DNA of 25,840 nt from Candidatus Delongbacteria bacterium (GTDB lineage Bacteria > Delongbacteria > UBA4055): the NCBI GenBank assembly GCA_027858795.1, contig JAQICF010000070.1:1-25840 (forward strand), written 5' to 3'. Both the position numbers and the translations under genes were made by a program. Positions 1-7,155 of the stretch are shown here, in pieces (position 1 is the first letter of the stretch; each line of letters starts with the position of its first letter). Under the pieces are notes generated by a model, which had not been told where the DNA came from, searched no databases, and worked only from the letters and a program-made list of their open reading frames with translations.

Positions 1-2
1 CT

Positions 3-1856
3 GAAGGCGATGAAGAGTTTGCTTTCATGAAAAAAGCCTTAGTTGTTTTCAATGTAGAAAATGAAATGTATATTGGAAAAACAGAGAGGAATTATATAAT
101 TGGTAATAACAAGTTCCACTTCTATTTAGGTTTTAATAAGGATTTACATAATAGGTTAAGTGAAGGTAATACTACTGATGTTACAACGCGAGGATCAGGA
201 TTTTTCTTTATGACCCCGAAATTAGGTAAGCCATATACTGAAGAATTTGTAAAACGTCCTCCTGAGAAAGTAGATATGTTCAAAAAAGATAATTACGTTC
301 AGATGTCTGCACATTACAGAACAAAAGAAGATGAAAATCTTGAGTTCATTACACATTATCAATTATATCCAAATGGTAAGTTGATCAGATGGAATGAATT
401 TATAAAGACTGAAGATCTGGAGAAAAACATCTTTTTAACAAGCAATTTCTGGATGAATAGTGAGAATGCTTATATGCCTTGCGATAACACAGTTATTAAA
501 ACTAATAAAAGACTGAGAAATGAGCACAGTTATTGGCAGGATGCTAAATTGACGGAGAATTGGTTATATACTTATGGTAAGAAATTCAGATCAGCTGTGA
601 TATGGTCAAAGGATTCTAATTTTACTATAGGTGAATGGAATGTGGGTTTTGAATATGAGATTCCTAAAGAAAAAGGAAATTTTACAACTGAAAAAGAAGT
701 GTTCTACTCTGAAGCTCCATCTGATTGGAAAGATCTGCGAATGATCGCTACTGGTATTGATTCGAAAGATGAAGAACCTGTAGATAGTTTCGAGGTCACT
801 ATCAATGATGGTGATCCAGTGATGAAAAAGGAGAATGTTCTTAATGTAAAAGATATTTCAAGTAAGGTAATAAAAGGTCATGAGGTAATTACTGCTGATG
901 AAGGTGAAGTTACACATAATGATCTTTCTGTTAATCTTGGTAGTGATAATAATTCATCAGTTTCAAAATTCACTTATGAAAAAGAAACTGCAATTGACAT
1001 TATCAATATTCATAGTAACTTAGGTGTTTTTGAGTATTTTGATAAAAGATTAGTCGTCAATCCATCTGATGCAGAGATAAAAGCTTCTAAGGATGATGGC
1101 ATTGTTACAGTTGATAACGGAACTCTATCTTTCAGATCGGATGAAAAGTTCGCACCTTCAGTGTTCTCGTTGAAATTTAATGGGAAAGAGTGGCTAGATA
1201 CTTTATATCCTGTAGTTAGCGCTAAATCTTGGTGGAGTAGTTGGTTCGGTGGACTTTTTACTTTACCAACAAGTATTGCTAATAAAAAGATGCTTGAGCA
1301 AAAGAGAAATTCTGATGTTTCAAGAGTTAAGGACAATTTTGGTAATGAATGGACAGGGATCAAGATCACGATGGAAATTACTGATCATGAAAAGCTTAAA
1401 GGTTATTTAATTGATTCTTATTTTATGGTTCTTCCGGGTGTGCCGGTAATGTGGTCATTTGCTAAAATTCACAATAACACAGGTAATTACTTGGACAACC
1501 ATGTTGAAACTATGCTGTGGGCTAAAACATCGGAAGATATAAAGAATCATTACTTTATTCAACCTAGTACCGGATATAAATTCAATGCCGGTAAAGAGAT
1601 GCAGAATGTTAAAAGAGAAAAACTTCTTATTTTATCTGAGGAAAATTCAGATGGATTTGTAAACATCTATTCTGCTGATGGTAAGAAAACCGGTTGTCAT
1701 TTTGATACTGCTGTTTGTCTTGTTGGTGCGCCGAATGATTATAAATGTATGGATAAGCAGAATAAGGTTGTTGGTTCTAAGTTTATTATTTTCTCAGAAG
1801 ATAAGTTTAAGGCTGACTGGTTAGTTGATTTGAAGAAGGTTAAACCAATAATCTAA
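3..1856 (+). CDS. Large unrecognised protein, 5' end cut by window edge (possible GNAT fusion)
   Basis: The frame is open from the first complete codon at 3, so the gene probably starts outside the window. The first Met in frame is at 27 and has only a weak GAAGAG upstream. No catalytic motif is certain. The visible 617 residues have no signal peptide or membrane segment and are rich in beta-strand-like and Trp/Tyr-rich stretches, including SWWSSWFGG about 400 residues after the Met at 27; this recalls beta-sandwich or mutarotase-like carbohydrate-binding folds. The residues before that Met (EGDEEFAF, then MKKAL) resemble the last strand of a GNAT acetyltransferase, so the full protein may be a GNAT domain joined to this long region. 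That is inference from a few residues. A strong hairpin terminator follows directly. I am sure it is a gene and unsure of its function. Confidence 0.8.
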   Translation, partial: EGDEEFAFMKKALVVFNVENEMYIGKTERNYIIGNNKFHFYLGFNKDLHNRLSEGNTTDVTTRGSGFFFMTPKLGKPYTEEFVKRPPEKVDMFKKDNYVQMSAHYRTKEDENLEFITHYQLYPNGKLIRWNEFIKTEDLEKNIFLTSNFWMNSENAYMPCDNTVIKTNKRLRNEHSYWQDAKLTENWLYTYGKKFRSAVIWSKDSNFTIGEWNVGFEYEIPKEKGNFTTEKEVFYSEAPSDWKDLRMIATGIDSKDEEPVDSFEVTINDGDPVMKKENVLNVKDISSKVIKGHEVITADEGEVTHNDLSVNLGSDNNSSVSKFTYEKETAIDIINIHSNLGVFEYFDKRLVVNPSDAEIKASKDDGIVTVDNGTLSFRSDEKFAPSVFSLKFNGKEWLDTLYPVVSAKSWWSSWFGGLFTLPTSIANKKMLEQKRNSDVSRVKDNFGNEWTGIKITMEITDHEKLKGYLIDSYFMVLPGVPVMWSFAKIHNNTGNYLDNHVETMLWAKTSEDIKNHYFIQPSTGYKFNAGKEMQNVKREKLLILSEENSDGFVNIYSADGKKTGCHFDTAVCLVGAPNDYKCMDKQNKVVGSKFIIFSEDKFKADWLVDLKKVKPII

Positions 1857-1866
1857 TTGATAATTG

Positions 1867-1897
1867 AAAATGGGGCGTTTTATTTACGCCCTATTTT
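1867..1897 (+). terminator. Intrinsic terminator, probably bidirectional
   Basis: A 12-bp stem (1867-1878 with 1886-1897, one G-T pair, GGGCG/CGCCC core) encloses a 7-base T-rich loop. The stem is closed by AAAA on the left and TTTT on the right. It lies 11 bases after the stop of the large gene. Confidence 0.8.
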
Positions 1898-1936
1898 AAT
1901 CAAAATGAAAAATAATAATTAAATAGGAGTGAATGG

Positions 1937-3091
1937 ATGAAAATTATCAACTTAACGAAAACCTTAATAGTTACATTGGTCTTTTCTCTTATTATTTCAT
2001 GTGCAACAGATAAAGATCAGAATTATACAATTGAAATTGTTGATGGTGTTAAGCATATAAAGAATCTTAACATTCCTTCAAATGAAAATTTGAAAGTACA
2101 AATCAAAAAAGAAATAACTATTAATGGTTTAGATGAAAATTCACAAGATAGCCTGAGTATGTTTTCAAACATAATGGCTATTGATGTTGACAGAGATGGT
2201 AATATATATGTGTGTGATGCTATTTCATCTTCAATCAAGAAATTTGATAGTGAAGGAAATTTTGTTAAAAGCATAGGAAGGTTAGGTAAAGGACCTGGTG
2301 AGTTTGAATTCCCTACCTCATTTGTAGTTTTAGATGATACTCTATATTTAGGAGATCATTTTGCAAAGAGAATGATAAAATATGATTGTGATGGAAAATT
2401 TATTGATAATATTTTTGTTCCAAATGGTGTTCCACAAAGATTGAAATCGATCGGAAATGATAAATTCATTGGTTTTGTGACTTTATACTCAGAATCAGAA
2501 GAAGGTACTATTATGGATTACAATCTTGAGATAATTGACAAAAAATTTAAAACTGTTAGACAAATAACTAAAATTAGGAAAGTATTGGATGTTAATAAAC
2601 CTAGCAAGAATACCGGGCATACTTCATTTGCTGTTGCAAAAGATAAAATCTATATTTCGAAAAATTCGGTTAATGATTATGAAATTAAATTATTTGATCT
2701 TGAAGGTAATTTAGAATCAATAATTAAAAGAAACTATAGAAAAGTTCAATATACAGATAAGGAAAGGAAAGAAAAAGATAAGCTTCTGATCATGAAAAAT
2801 AATGGGCAAAAATATTTTGCAGACTGCAAAGACGAATATAAAACTACAATTAATGATATCTTTTATGATAAGTATGATAGACTGTGGGTTTCTTCATCTT
2901 TTGAAAGAACAGATAAAAATCGTTATGATTTTATTGTAGATGTCTTAAAGGATGGAATATATATGAATCAAGTTAAAGTTGAACTATGTAAAGATCATGA
3001 TTTCAGGAGTTATAATGCTTTTGTATTTAAGAATGGTAAAATATATGTTGGTGATACTGAAGAAAATAGTGTAAAAGTGTTTAGTTATTAG
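1937..3091 (+). CDS. 6-bladed beta-propeller (NHL-like) lipoprotein
   Basis: Predicted envelope lipoprotein of 384 residues. The signal peptide is a Lys-bearing start and a hydrophobic stretch ending in the lipobox IIS-C22. The mature part carries propeller blade signatures such as IDVDRDGNIYVCD, IKKFDSEGNFVKSIG, GKGPGEFEFP and KIYVGD near the end. This is the pattern of the Bacteroidetes-type 6-bladed beta-propeller family, which usually binds ligands or partners and has no catalytic motif. AGGAG at 1925-1929, seven bases before the ATG, fixes the start. The next gene encodes a close paralogue with the same signal peptide length and blade order, so the pair arose by tandem duplication. Partner and ligand are unknown. 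Confidence 0.9.
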   Translation: MKIINLTKTLIVTLVFSLIISCATDKDQNYTIEIVDGVKHIKNLNIPSNENLKVQIKKEITINGLDENSQDSLSMFSNIMAIDVDRDGNIYVCDAISSSIKKFDSEGNFVKSIGRLGKGPGEFEFPTSFVVLDDTLYLGDHFAKRMIKYDCDGKFIDNIFVPNGVPQRLKSIGNDKFIGFVTLYSESEEGTIMDYNLEIIDKKFKTVRQITKIRKVLDVNKPSKNTGHTSFAVAKDKIYISKNSVNDYEIKLFDLEGNLESIIKRNYRKVQYTDKERKEKDKLLIMKNNGQKYFADCKDEYKTTINDIFYDKYDRLWVSSSFERTDKNRYDFIVDVLKDGIYMNQVKVELCKDHDFRSYNAFVFKNGKIYVGDTEENSVKVFSY

Positions 3092-3111
3092 TTAATTGCA
3101 TTCTAATGTAA

Positions 3112-3143
3112 ACTTATTTATAATGTTACAACAATAAATAAGT
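3112..3143. repeat. 10-bp inverted repeat between the propeller paralogues
   Basis: ACTTATTTAT (3112-3121) and ATAAATAAGT (3134-3143) are perfect inverted arms around a 12-base loop. The stem is nearly all A/T and no T-run follows, so a termination role is doubtful. It could be an operator or a weak processing hairpin. Confidence 0.4.
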
Positions 3144-3162
3144 ATAACACAGGGGTAAGTAT

Positions 3163-4314
3163 ATGAATAACCTTAATTCGATTAAAGTTGTAATAATTTC
3201 AATGATATTTATTATAGTATTATCTTGCACTACCGACACGAAAAAGAACTATGAAATTTTTGATGTGAATGGAATAAAAGTTTTTAAGAATAAAAACAAA
3301 CCATCTGTAGAAAAACTAGAAATAAATCCTGTTGAATTATTTACTATCAATGGTACCGAAGAATCCAATGTAGATTCGACATCAATTTTTCAAAGACCTA
3401 CAAAAATAGATATAGATAGCAAAGGGAATATCTATATTCTTGATTTTAAAACATCTTCAATCAAGAAGTTTGATAGGAGTGGTAAATTTGTAAAAAGTTT
3501 TGGTCAAAGGGGGCAAGGACCCGGTGAAATGGGGTTTACAGAATACATGGTGATAATCAATGATACGATCTTCGTAAATGATTCTCAAGCGGCTAGGATG
3601 GTTAAATTTGATGCGGAAGGAAATTTTATTAATAACATTTCAATCCCTACAGATTCTAGACAGAAAAATATGAGTTCGATCAATGCAGAAAGATTTGTTG
3701 CTAACCTTGAAAGTTATTCAAATAAAGAAGATGGTGTTTATTTAACATATAATCTTGTTATAACCGACTCGAAATTTCACGAATTAAAAAAGATAAGATT
3801 TTTTGAAATGAAAATTGATAATGATAATTTTAATAGGCTTGATATTTACGATCCATATACTTTCGGTGATGGGAAAATATTTTTTTCTGAGAATAGTGAA
3901 GATAAGTACCTGATTAAAGTTTTTGATTATGATGGTAACCATCTTTATTCAATAGAAAAATCATATCGGAGACAAAGTTTTTCCAATAAAGAAAGATCTG
4001 CATTTGATTCCTTATTTGCAAAAAGTGGAAGAGGTACTCCACCATTAAAAGCTCTCCACAAAAAAGCAATCAACAGTATGTATTACGATAAATACGGAAG
4101 ACTTCTTGTTGCTTCATCAAGAGAAAGGAATGAAAATAGCAAATATGATTTCAATGTTGATGTTTTCAAAGATGGCATTTTCTTAAAGACTATTAATCTG
4201 GGTTTATTTGATTCTTATGATTTCTTGAATTTTGAAAACAGACTTTATTTTAAAGATAACAGAATATTTTATTTTAATAGTTCCGAAGCATTTATTAAAG
4301 TTTATGATTATTAA
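3163..4314 (+). CDS. 6-bladed beta-propeller (NHL-like) lipoprotein, paralogue
   Basis: 383 residues with a lipoprotein signal ending VLS-C22. The blade motifs align one by one with the upstream paralogue: IDIDSKGNIYILD, IKKFDRSGKFVKSFG, GQGPGEMGF, MVKFDAEGNFINNI, YYDKYGRLLVASS and a closing strand IKVYDY. Both contain the (K/Q)GPGE loop after the first blade. AGGGGT at 3151-3156 lies six bases before the ATG. The 71-base gap from the upstream gene has no clear promoter, so the two may be cotranscribed. No enzyme motif is seen. An outer-surface binding or scaffold role is a family-level guess. Confidence 0.9.
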   Translation: MNNLNSIKVVIISMIFIIVLSCTTDTKKNYEIFDVNGIKVFKNKNKPSVEKLEINPVELFTINGTEESNVDSTSIFQRPTKIDIDSKGNIYILDFKTSSIKKFDRSGKFVKSFGQRGQGPGEMGFTEYMVIINDTIFVNDSQAARMVKFDAEGNFINNISIPTDSRQKNMSSINAERFVANLESYSNKEDGVYLTYNLVITDSKFHELKKIRFFEMKIDNDNFNRLDIYDPYTFGDGKIFFSENSEDKYLIKVFDYDGNHLYSIEKSYRRQSFSNKERSAFDSLFAKSGRGTPPLKALHKKAINSMYYDKYGRLLVASSRERNENSKYDFNVDVFKDGIFLKTINLGLFDSYDFLNFENRLYFKDNRIFYFNSSEAFIKVYDY

Positions 4315-4339
4315 AGGTTTATTTTACGTCCTTTTTTTT
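4313..4339 (+). terminator. Weak intrinsic terminator
   Basis: AAAGG (4313-4317) can pair with CCTTT (4330-4334), followed by a run of T to 4339. The short stem makes it weaker than the other terminators here, but the position right at the stop and the T-run fit termination. Confidence 0.45.
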
Positions 4340-4355
4340 ATTTTCAAAATAAAGC

Positions 4356-4384
4356 TTGCTTATTCGAAAAAATATAGTTACTTT
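4356..4384 (+). promoter_or_regulatory. Candidate promoter of the cold-shock gene
   Basis: TTGCTT (4356-4361) and TACTTT (4379-4384) are separated by exactly 17 bases. Transcription from about 4391 would leave a leader of roughly 110 bases, long for a small gene but usual for cold-shock genes. TTGC -35 boxes recur before other genes in this window. Confidence 0.5.
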
Positions 4385-4428
4385 GGCATTTGCATTATTT
4401 AAAACAATCTAAATATGCTAAAAAGAAC

Positions 4429-4481
4429 ATTTCAACATCGTAACGGTGAATGCGAGAGTTGAAATTTTATAACAGTTCACC
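4429..4481 (+). promoter_or_regulatory. Candidate pseudoknot / switching structure in the cold-shock mRNA leader
   Basis: Two inverted repeats are interleaved. ATTTCAAC (4429-4436) pairs perfectly with GTTGAAAT (4458-4465). GGTGAAT (4445-4451) pairs with GTTCACC (4475-4481), with one G-U at the inner end. Connecting segments are 8, 6 and 9 bases, which is sterically reasonable for an H-type pseudoknot; otherwise the two hairpins stack or compete. The purine-rich ribosome site at 4491-4500 lies just outside. Escherichia coli cspA mRNA is known to change to a pseudoknot-containing fold in the cold; a comparable role here is inference. Confidence 0.5.
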
Positions 4482-4502
4482 AAATACAAAGAAGGAAGAA
4501 AA

Positions 4503-4706
4503 ATGAGTAAAGGTACAGTAAAATGGTTCAGCTCTGAAAAAGGTTTTGGATTTATCACACCTGAAGACGGTGGAAAAGATTTGTTTGTTCACCATTCAGA
4601 GATTCAATCAGATGGTTTCGCATCACTTAATGATGGTCAAGAAGTAGAGTATGAAGTTGGTGAAGGGCAGAAAGGTCCTTGCGCTAATAACGTTAAAGCA
4701 ATATAA
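4503..4706 (+). CDS. Cold-shock protein (CspA-type single CSD)
   Basis: A 67-residue protein of one cold-shock domain, the usual family length. It binds single-stranded RNA/DNA and acts as an RNA chaperone in the cytoplasm. The sequence has the conserved start KGTVKWF, the RNP1 motif KGFGFI (residues 13-18), the RNP2-like motif DLFVHHSEI, and the C-terminal strand [13 protein letters not shown] strong purine-rich ribosome site (GAAGGAAG, 4491-4498) precedes the ATG. It is a single gene with its own promoter, a long structured leader and a strong terminator, so expression is probably controlled after transcription. Identification is secure; whether it is cold-induced or constitutive is not shown by the sequence. 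Confidence 0.96.
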   Translation: MSKGTVKWFSSEKGFGFITPEDGGKDLFVHHSEIQSDGFASLNDGQEVEYEVGEGQKGPCANNVKAI

Positions 4707-4727
4707 GTAACTATATATATTAGTTTT

Positions 4728-4759
4728 AAAAGCCGATGCAATGCATCGGCTTTTTTTTT
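4728..4759 (+). terminator. Strong intrinsic terminator of the cold-shock gene
   Basis: AAAAGCCGATG (4728-4738) pairs with CATCGGCTTTT (4744-4754) around a 5-base loop, followed by T to 4759. Confidence 0.92.
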
Positions 4760-4844
4760 ATTCCATCCTTTTTCTCTTGCATTCCGTCTCAAAATGTTCG
4801 ATTTTTTAATTATAGAATATTTTTTTTAAAACGGAGACAAACTT

Positions 4845-5282
4845 ATGAAGAACATTCTAGCACCAATAGATTTTTCAGATGTATCTGAAAAAGTAATATT
4901 TCAAGCTGCAGAATTAGCTAAAGAATTTTCATGTAAGCTATGGTTATTACATGTAGCTGCTCCTGAGCCTGATTTTGTTGGTTATTCAGTTGGACCACAA
5001 GAGGAGAGAGATTGGAGAGCTTTAACACTTCAAAATGAGCATAGATATATTCAGGAGAAAGCATTATTCTTGGAAAAGGAAGGGATTAAAGTAACACCAT
5101 TACTCGTTGAAGGTGAAACTATTTCCATTATTTTAGGAAAGATCGACAAATTTGATATTGATATGGTCGTTATGGGTACGCATGGTCATGGGAAACTGTA
5201 TTCTTTGATCGTCGGATCTGTGAGCCAGGGAGTGTTACAAAAAACAACTGTACCTGTTTTACTTGTACCTGCTAGAAAGTAA
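4845..5282 (+). CDS. Universal stress protein (UspA family, ATP-binding type)
   Basis: A 145-residue single Usp domain, the usual length. The start MKNILAPIDFSD carries the conserved Asp9 that contacts adenine. The full nucleotide signature G-2x-G-9x-G-S is present as G111, G114, G124 and S125 in GTHGHG...VGS, so this belongs to the ATP-binding branch rather than the UspA branch that lacks the motif. The last strand, PVLLVP, is typical. GGAG (4833-4836) sets the start. It probably acts as a cytoplasmic homodimer in stress survival; the partner pathway cannot be read from the sequence. It stands alone behind the cold-shock terminator and converges on the next minus-strand genes across repeat DNA. 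Confidence 0.93.
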   Translation: MKNILAPIDFSDVSEKVIFQAAELAKEFSCKLWLLHVAAPEPDFVGYSVGPQEERDWRALTLQNEHRYIQEKALFLEKEGIKVTPLLVEGETISIILGKIDKFDIDMVVMGTHGHGKLYSLIVGSVSQGVLQKTTVPVLLVPARK

Positions 5283-5310
5283 GAAGTCCGTTAAATTTTA
5301 GAGTTTTTAA

Positions 5311-5335
5311 GATTCTGAAATAAATTCAGATTGAC
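5311..5335. repeat. Repeat family C, degenerate copy
   Basis: TCTGAA (5314-5319) and TTCAGA (5325-5330) form a hairpin followed by TTGAC. The layout matches the clean family C copy at 13441-13464 (CCTGAA, 5-base loop, TTCAGG, ATGAC) with substitutions. It directly precedes a family B unit, forming a C+B mosaic between two convergent genes. Confidence 0.5.
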
Positions 5336-5347
5336 GGTATGAAGATA

Positions 5348-5382
5348 GATTGCCGCGGATAAAAAAAAATCCTCGCAATGAC
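5348..5382. repeat. Repeat family B (GATTGCC...GCAATGAC palindrome)
   Basis: The outer arms GATTGC (5348-5353) and GCAAT (5375-5379) and the inner arms GGAT/ATCC flank a run of A, and the unit ends in GCAATGAC. The same outline recurs at 16769-16804 with a different centre. It lies in the gap between convergent genes and ends five bases before the stop of the minus-strand lipoprotein. Confidence 0.75.
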
Positions 5383-5387
5383 TTTCG

Positions 5388-6056
5388 CTACTTCCCTCCT
5401 AGTTCCACAAGTTCCATAACGATTGTTTGTTTTGTCCCATCAGGTTGTTCCTCCACTAACATAGTAGCTACATTGTAGAAGCTTACTTTATCAGAAACCA
5501 AATAGACAGAATGTGTCCCCAGTTTAGTATCTTTATCATTATAATACATTGCATCAACCGTGAAAATACCTGCGGGAACAGTCACCTCTCGGGGAATATT
5601 CCATTTTTTATGATCAGTCTTATTTAGTTTCTCGAAAGTATTATATGCAGCATCACCCGGTTTAGCTATATTTAAGGGAATTTTCTCGGGACCATCGTAG
5701 AAATATCCGCTTTTGATATTACCCTCTCTGTCAGATACAAGATTAAACTCCATAGTATTGGCAAATATTGCAGCAACACCGGTAGTTTGTACGGTTTGTT
5801 TGATATACACACCGCTTCTATTAATTTCTGTAATTTGAACAGTTACAGTAGTTTCACCGATCATTGCTTTGGATTGTTCATCTTCAGCATCTATTTTAGA
5901 TTTATAGACCGCATAGTCGCCAACTCTCACATTATCATGTAACATTATTTTGTTTGAAATAGGAGTATTCTTTATTGTACTCTGAAGCATCATGCTCATA
6001 CATGAGGTCAGTAGAAGCATTGAAATTACAGTAATTGATAATAGTATTTTTTTCAT
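5388..6056 (-). CDS. Lipoprotein of unknown function
   Basis: I do not recognise the family. The 222 residues begin with a clear lipoprotein signal: MKKILLSI, a hydrophobic core and the lipobox LTS-C19. The mature part looks like an all-beta domain (VRVGDYAVYKSKID, TTVTVQITEINRSGVYIKQT) with a later EVTVPAGIFTVDAMYYNDKD segment; the PAG-F-hydrophobic pattern recalls DUF3108-like periplasmic beta-proteins, a loose similarity only. An ATG 15 bases upstream (6071) is in frame, but the ATG at 6056 has GGAG nine bases before it and puts the signal peptide at the start, so I chose it. It follows the DUF1684 gene by 16 bases and is probably in one operon with it. Confidence 0.82.
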   Translation of the reverse strand: MKKILLSITVISMLLLTSCMSMMLQSTIKNTPISNKIMLHDNVRVGDYAVYKSKIDAEDEQSKAMIGETTVTVQITEINRSGVYIKQTVQTTGVAAIFANTMEFNLVSDREGNIKSGYFYDGPEKIPLNIAKPGDAAYNTFEKLNKTDHKKWNIPREVTVPAGIFTVDAMYYNDKDTKLGTHSVYLVSDKVSFYNVATMLVEEQPDGTKQTIVMELVELGGK

Positions 6057-6072
6057 TATTTTGTTCTCCATT

Positions 6073-6615
6073 TTATTTATTTAACTTTTTCTCACCGGCT
6101 TGTATTTTAACTTGCAGCATATTTTCCACAGGTACTAAAGGACAAGAGTAGTTGTAATTATACGCACACCATGGGTTGTAAGCCAAATTAAAATCCAACA
6201 CCCACTTCAATCCGATCTTATCATCATTCTCTGTAAGATCAAGATATCTACCTGCACCATAAGTTTCTTCAGCAGTAGTTAAATCTTTGAAAGGGATGAA
6301 TAGTCGAGTGTCTTCTGCTTTAGATTTATATGCAATAAGTGTATTTTGTATGTTATCAATAATAAATTCAAACTTACCCCATTTGATGAAAAATCTGTCA
6401 TTCCCTTTTGAATCTTTTATTATTTCCTGCTCCTTTTCTGTAAATTTCTGAAGTTCCAATTCTAATCTGTATTTCAGGTTAACATTGAAGTAGTTCAAGT
6501 TGGCAAATTCCGAGAGTTCTTCCTTCATTATCGGAGAATGGGGATCATTTTTAAACGAATCATCTTTAAATTTTCGGTTATTTGAGATCTGTTCTCTATA
6601 ATTCATAATATCCAT
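6073..6615 (-). CDS. DUF1684 family protein
   Basis: 180 residues matching the DUF1684 pattern: an N-terminal SPIMKEELSEFANLNYF segment, RFFIKWGKFEFII, FKDLTTAEETYGAGRYLDL, and the hallmark LDFNLAYNPWCAYNYNYSCPLVPVEN near residues 145-170, ending KIQAGEK. The biochemical role of the family is not established. This copy lacks a signal peptide or lipobox, although some relatives are exported. The start could be 6615 or the Met at 6606 (MNYREQ); neither has a good ribosome site. It lies first in a two-gene minus-strand unit with the lipoprotein and is divergent from padR, with a candidate promoter between them. Confidence 0.88.
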   Translation of the reverse strand: MDIMNYREQISNNRKFKDDSFKNDPHSPIMKEELSEFANLNYFNVNLKYRLELELQKFTEKEQEIIKDSKGNDRFFIKWGKFEFIIDNIQNTLIAYKSKAEDTRLFIPFKDLTTAEETYGAGRYLDLTENDDKIGLKWVLDFNLAYNPWCAYNYNYSCPLVPVENMLQVKIQAGEKKLNK

Positions 6616-6652
6616 ATTTTAATCACACAATAAATTTTTTGTAATCGATCAG

Positions 6653-6681
6653 TTGTTATGAAAGTTAATAAATACCTTCAA
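6653..6681 (-). promoter_or_regulatory. Candidate promoter of the DUF1684-lipoprotein unit
   Basis: On the minus strand, TTGAAG (6681-6676) and TAACAA (6658-6653) lie 17 bases apart, giving a start of transcription about 30 bases before the ATG. Confidence 0.4.
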
Positions 6682-6700
6682 GTTTTAAAAGAAAAAAATA

Positions 6701-6729
6701 TTGCATTAACAATTATTTTTTAGTATCTT
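6701..6729 (+). promoter_or_regulatory. Candidate promoter of the padR operon
   Basis: TTGCAT (6701-6706) and TATCTT (6724-6729) are separated by exactly 17 bases, with the expected start of transcription near 6736. Confidence 0.55.
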
Positions 6730-6752
6730 ACTACTGTATAACACACTGTAGT
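6730..6752. promoter_or_regulatory. Possible PadR operator
   Basis: The inverted arms ACTAC (6730-6734) and GTAGT (6748-6752) lie 13 bases apart, directly after the -10 box. ACTGTA also occurs twice as a direct repeat 12 bases apart (6733, 6745). PadR regulators often bind such dyads at their own promoters, so autoregulation is plausible. The arms are short. Confidence 0.3.
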
Positions 6753-6774
6753 TTAAAATGGGGTAGTTAAGCTG

Positions 6775-7155
6775 TTGCAAAAGAAAATAGAAAAAACTTA
6801 TAAAGCTTGGGAGAAAGAATTCAAAAAGGGATTTTCATCCTATATTATATTAAAGTTATTGAATGATAAGGATATGTACGGCTACGAAATAAAAGCAAAA
6901 TTAGACGAAATTCTCGTTTCAGATGTTCAATTTCAAGAAAGCGGCATATATCAAAATCTAAAAAAATTAAAAAGTAAGAAATTCGTTATTTCAGAAATCA
7001 GGAAATCTGAGAAAGGACCAAAACGGAAATATTATATAATAACTAAGTCAGGAATAGAACTTTTAAATGAATTTACTACTCATTTTATCTATCCTGTAAG
7101 TAAATCGATCGTGGAAATGATAGAAAGAGATAAAAATAAAGGAGAATCAAAGTGA
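6775..7155 (+). CDS. PadR family transcriptional regulator
   Basis: A 126-residue winged-helix repressor. The PadR core is clear: FSSYIILKLLNDKDMYGYEIKAKL (residues 20-43), SGIYQNLKKLKSKKFVISE (recognition helix and wing) and GPKRKYYIITKSGIELL (wing strand and turn). A C-terminal helix would give the dimer. The only start in frame after the stop at 6754 is TTG at 6775, with a weak GGGGT ten bases upstream; the first 15 charged residues extend beyond the usual core. Its stop overlaps the GTG of the next gene by four bases, so regulator and flavoenzyme are translationally coupled. Other PadR regulators respond to phenolic acids, drugs or redox; the ligand here is unknown. Confidence 0.9.
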   Translation: MQKKIEKTYKAWEKEFKKGFSSYIILKLLNDKDMYGYEIKAKLDEILVSDVQFQESGIYQNLKKLKSKKFVISEIRKSEKGPKRKYYIITKSGIELLNEFTTHFIYPVSKSIVEMIERDKNKGESK

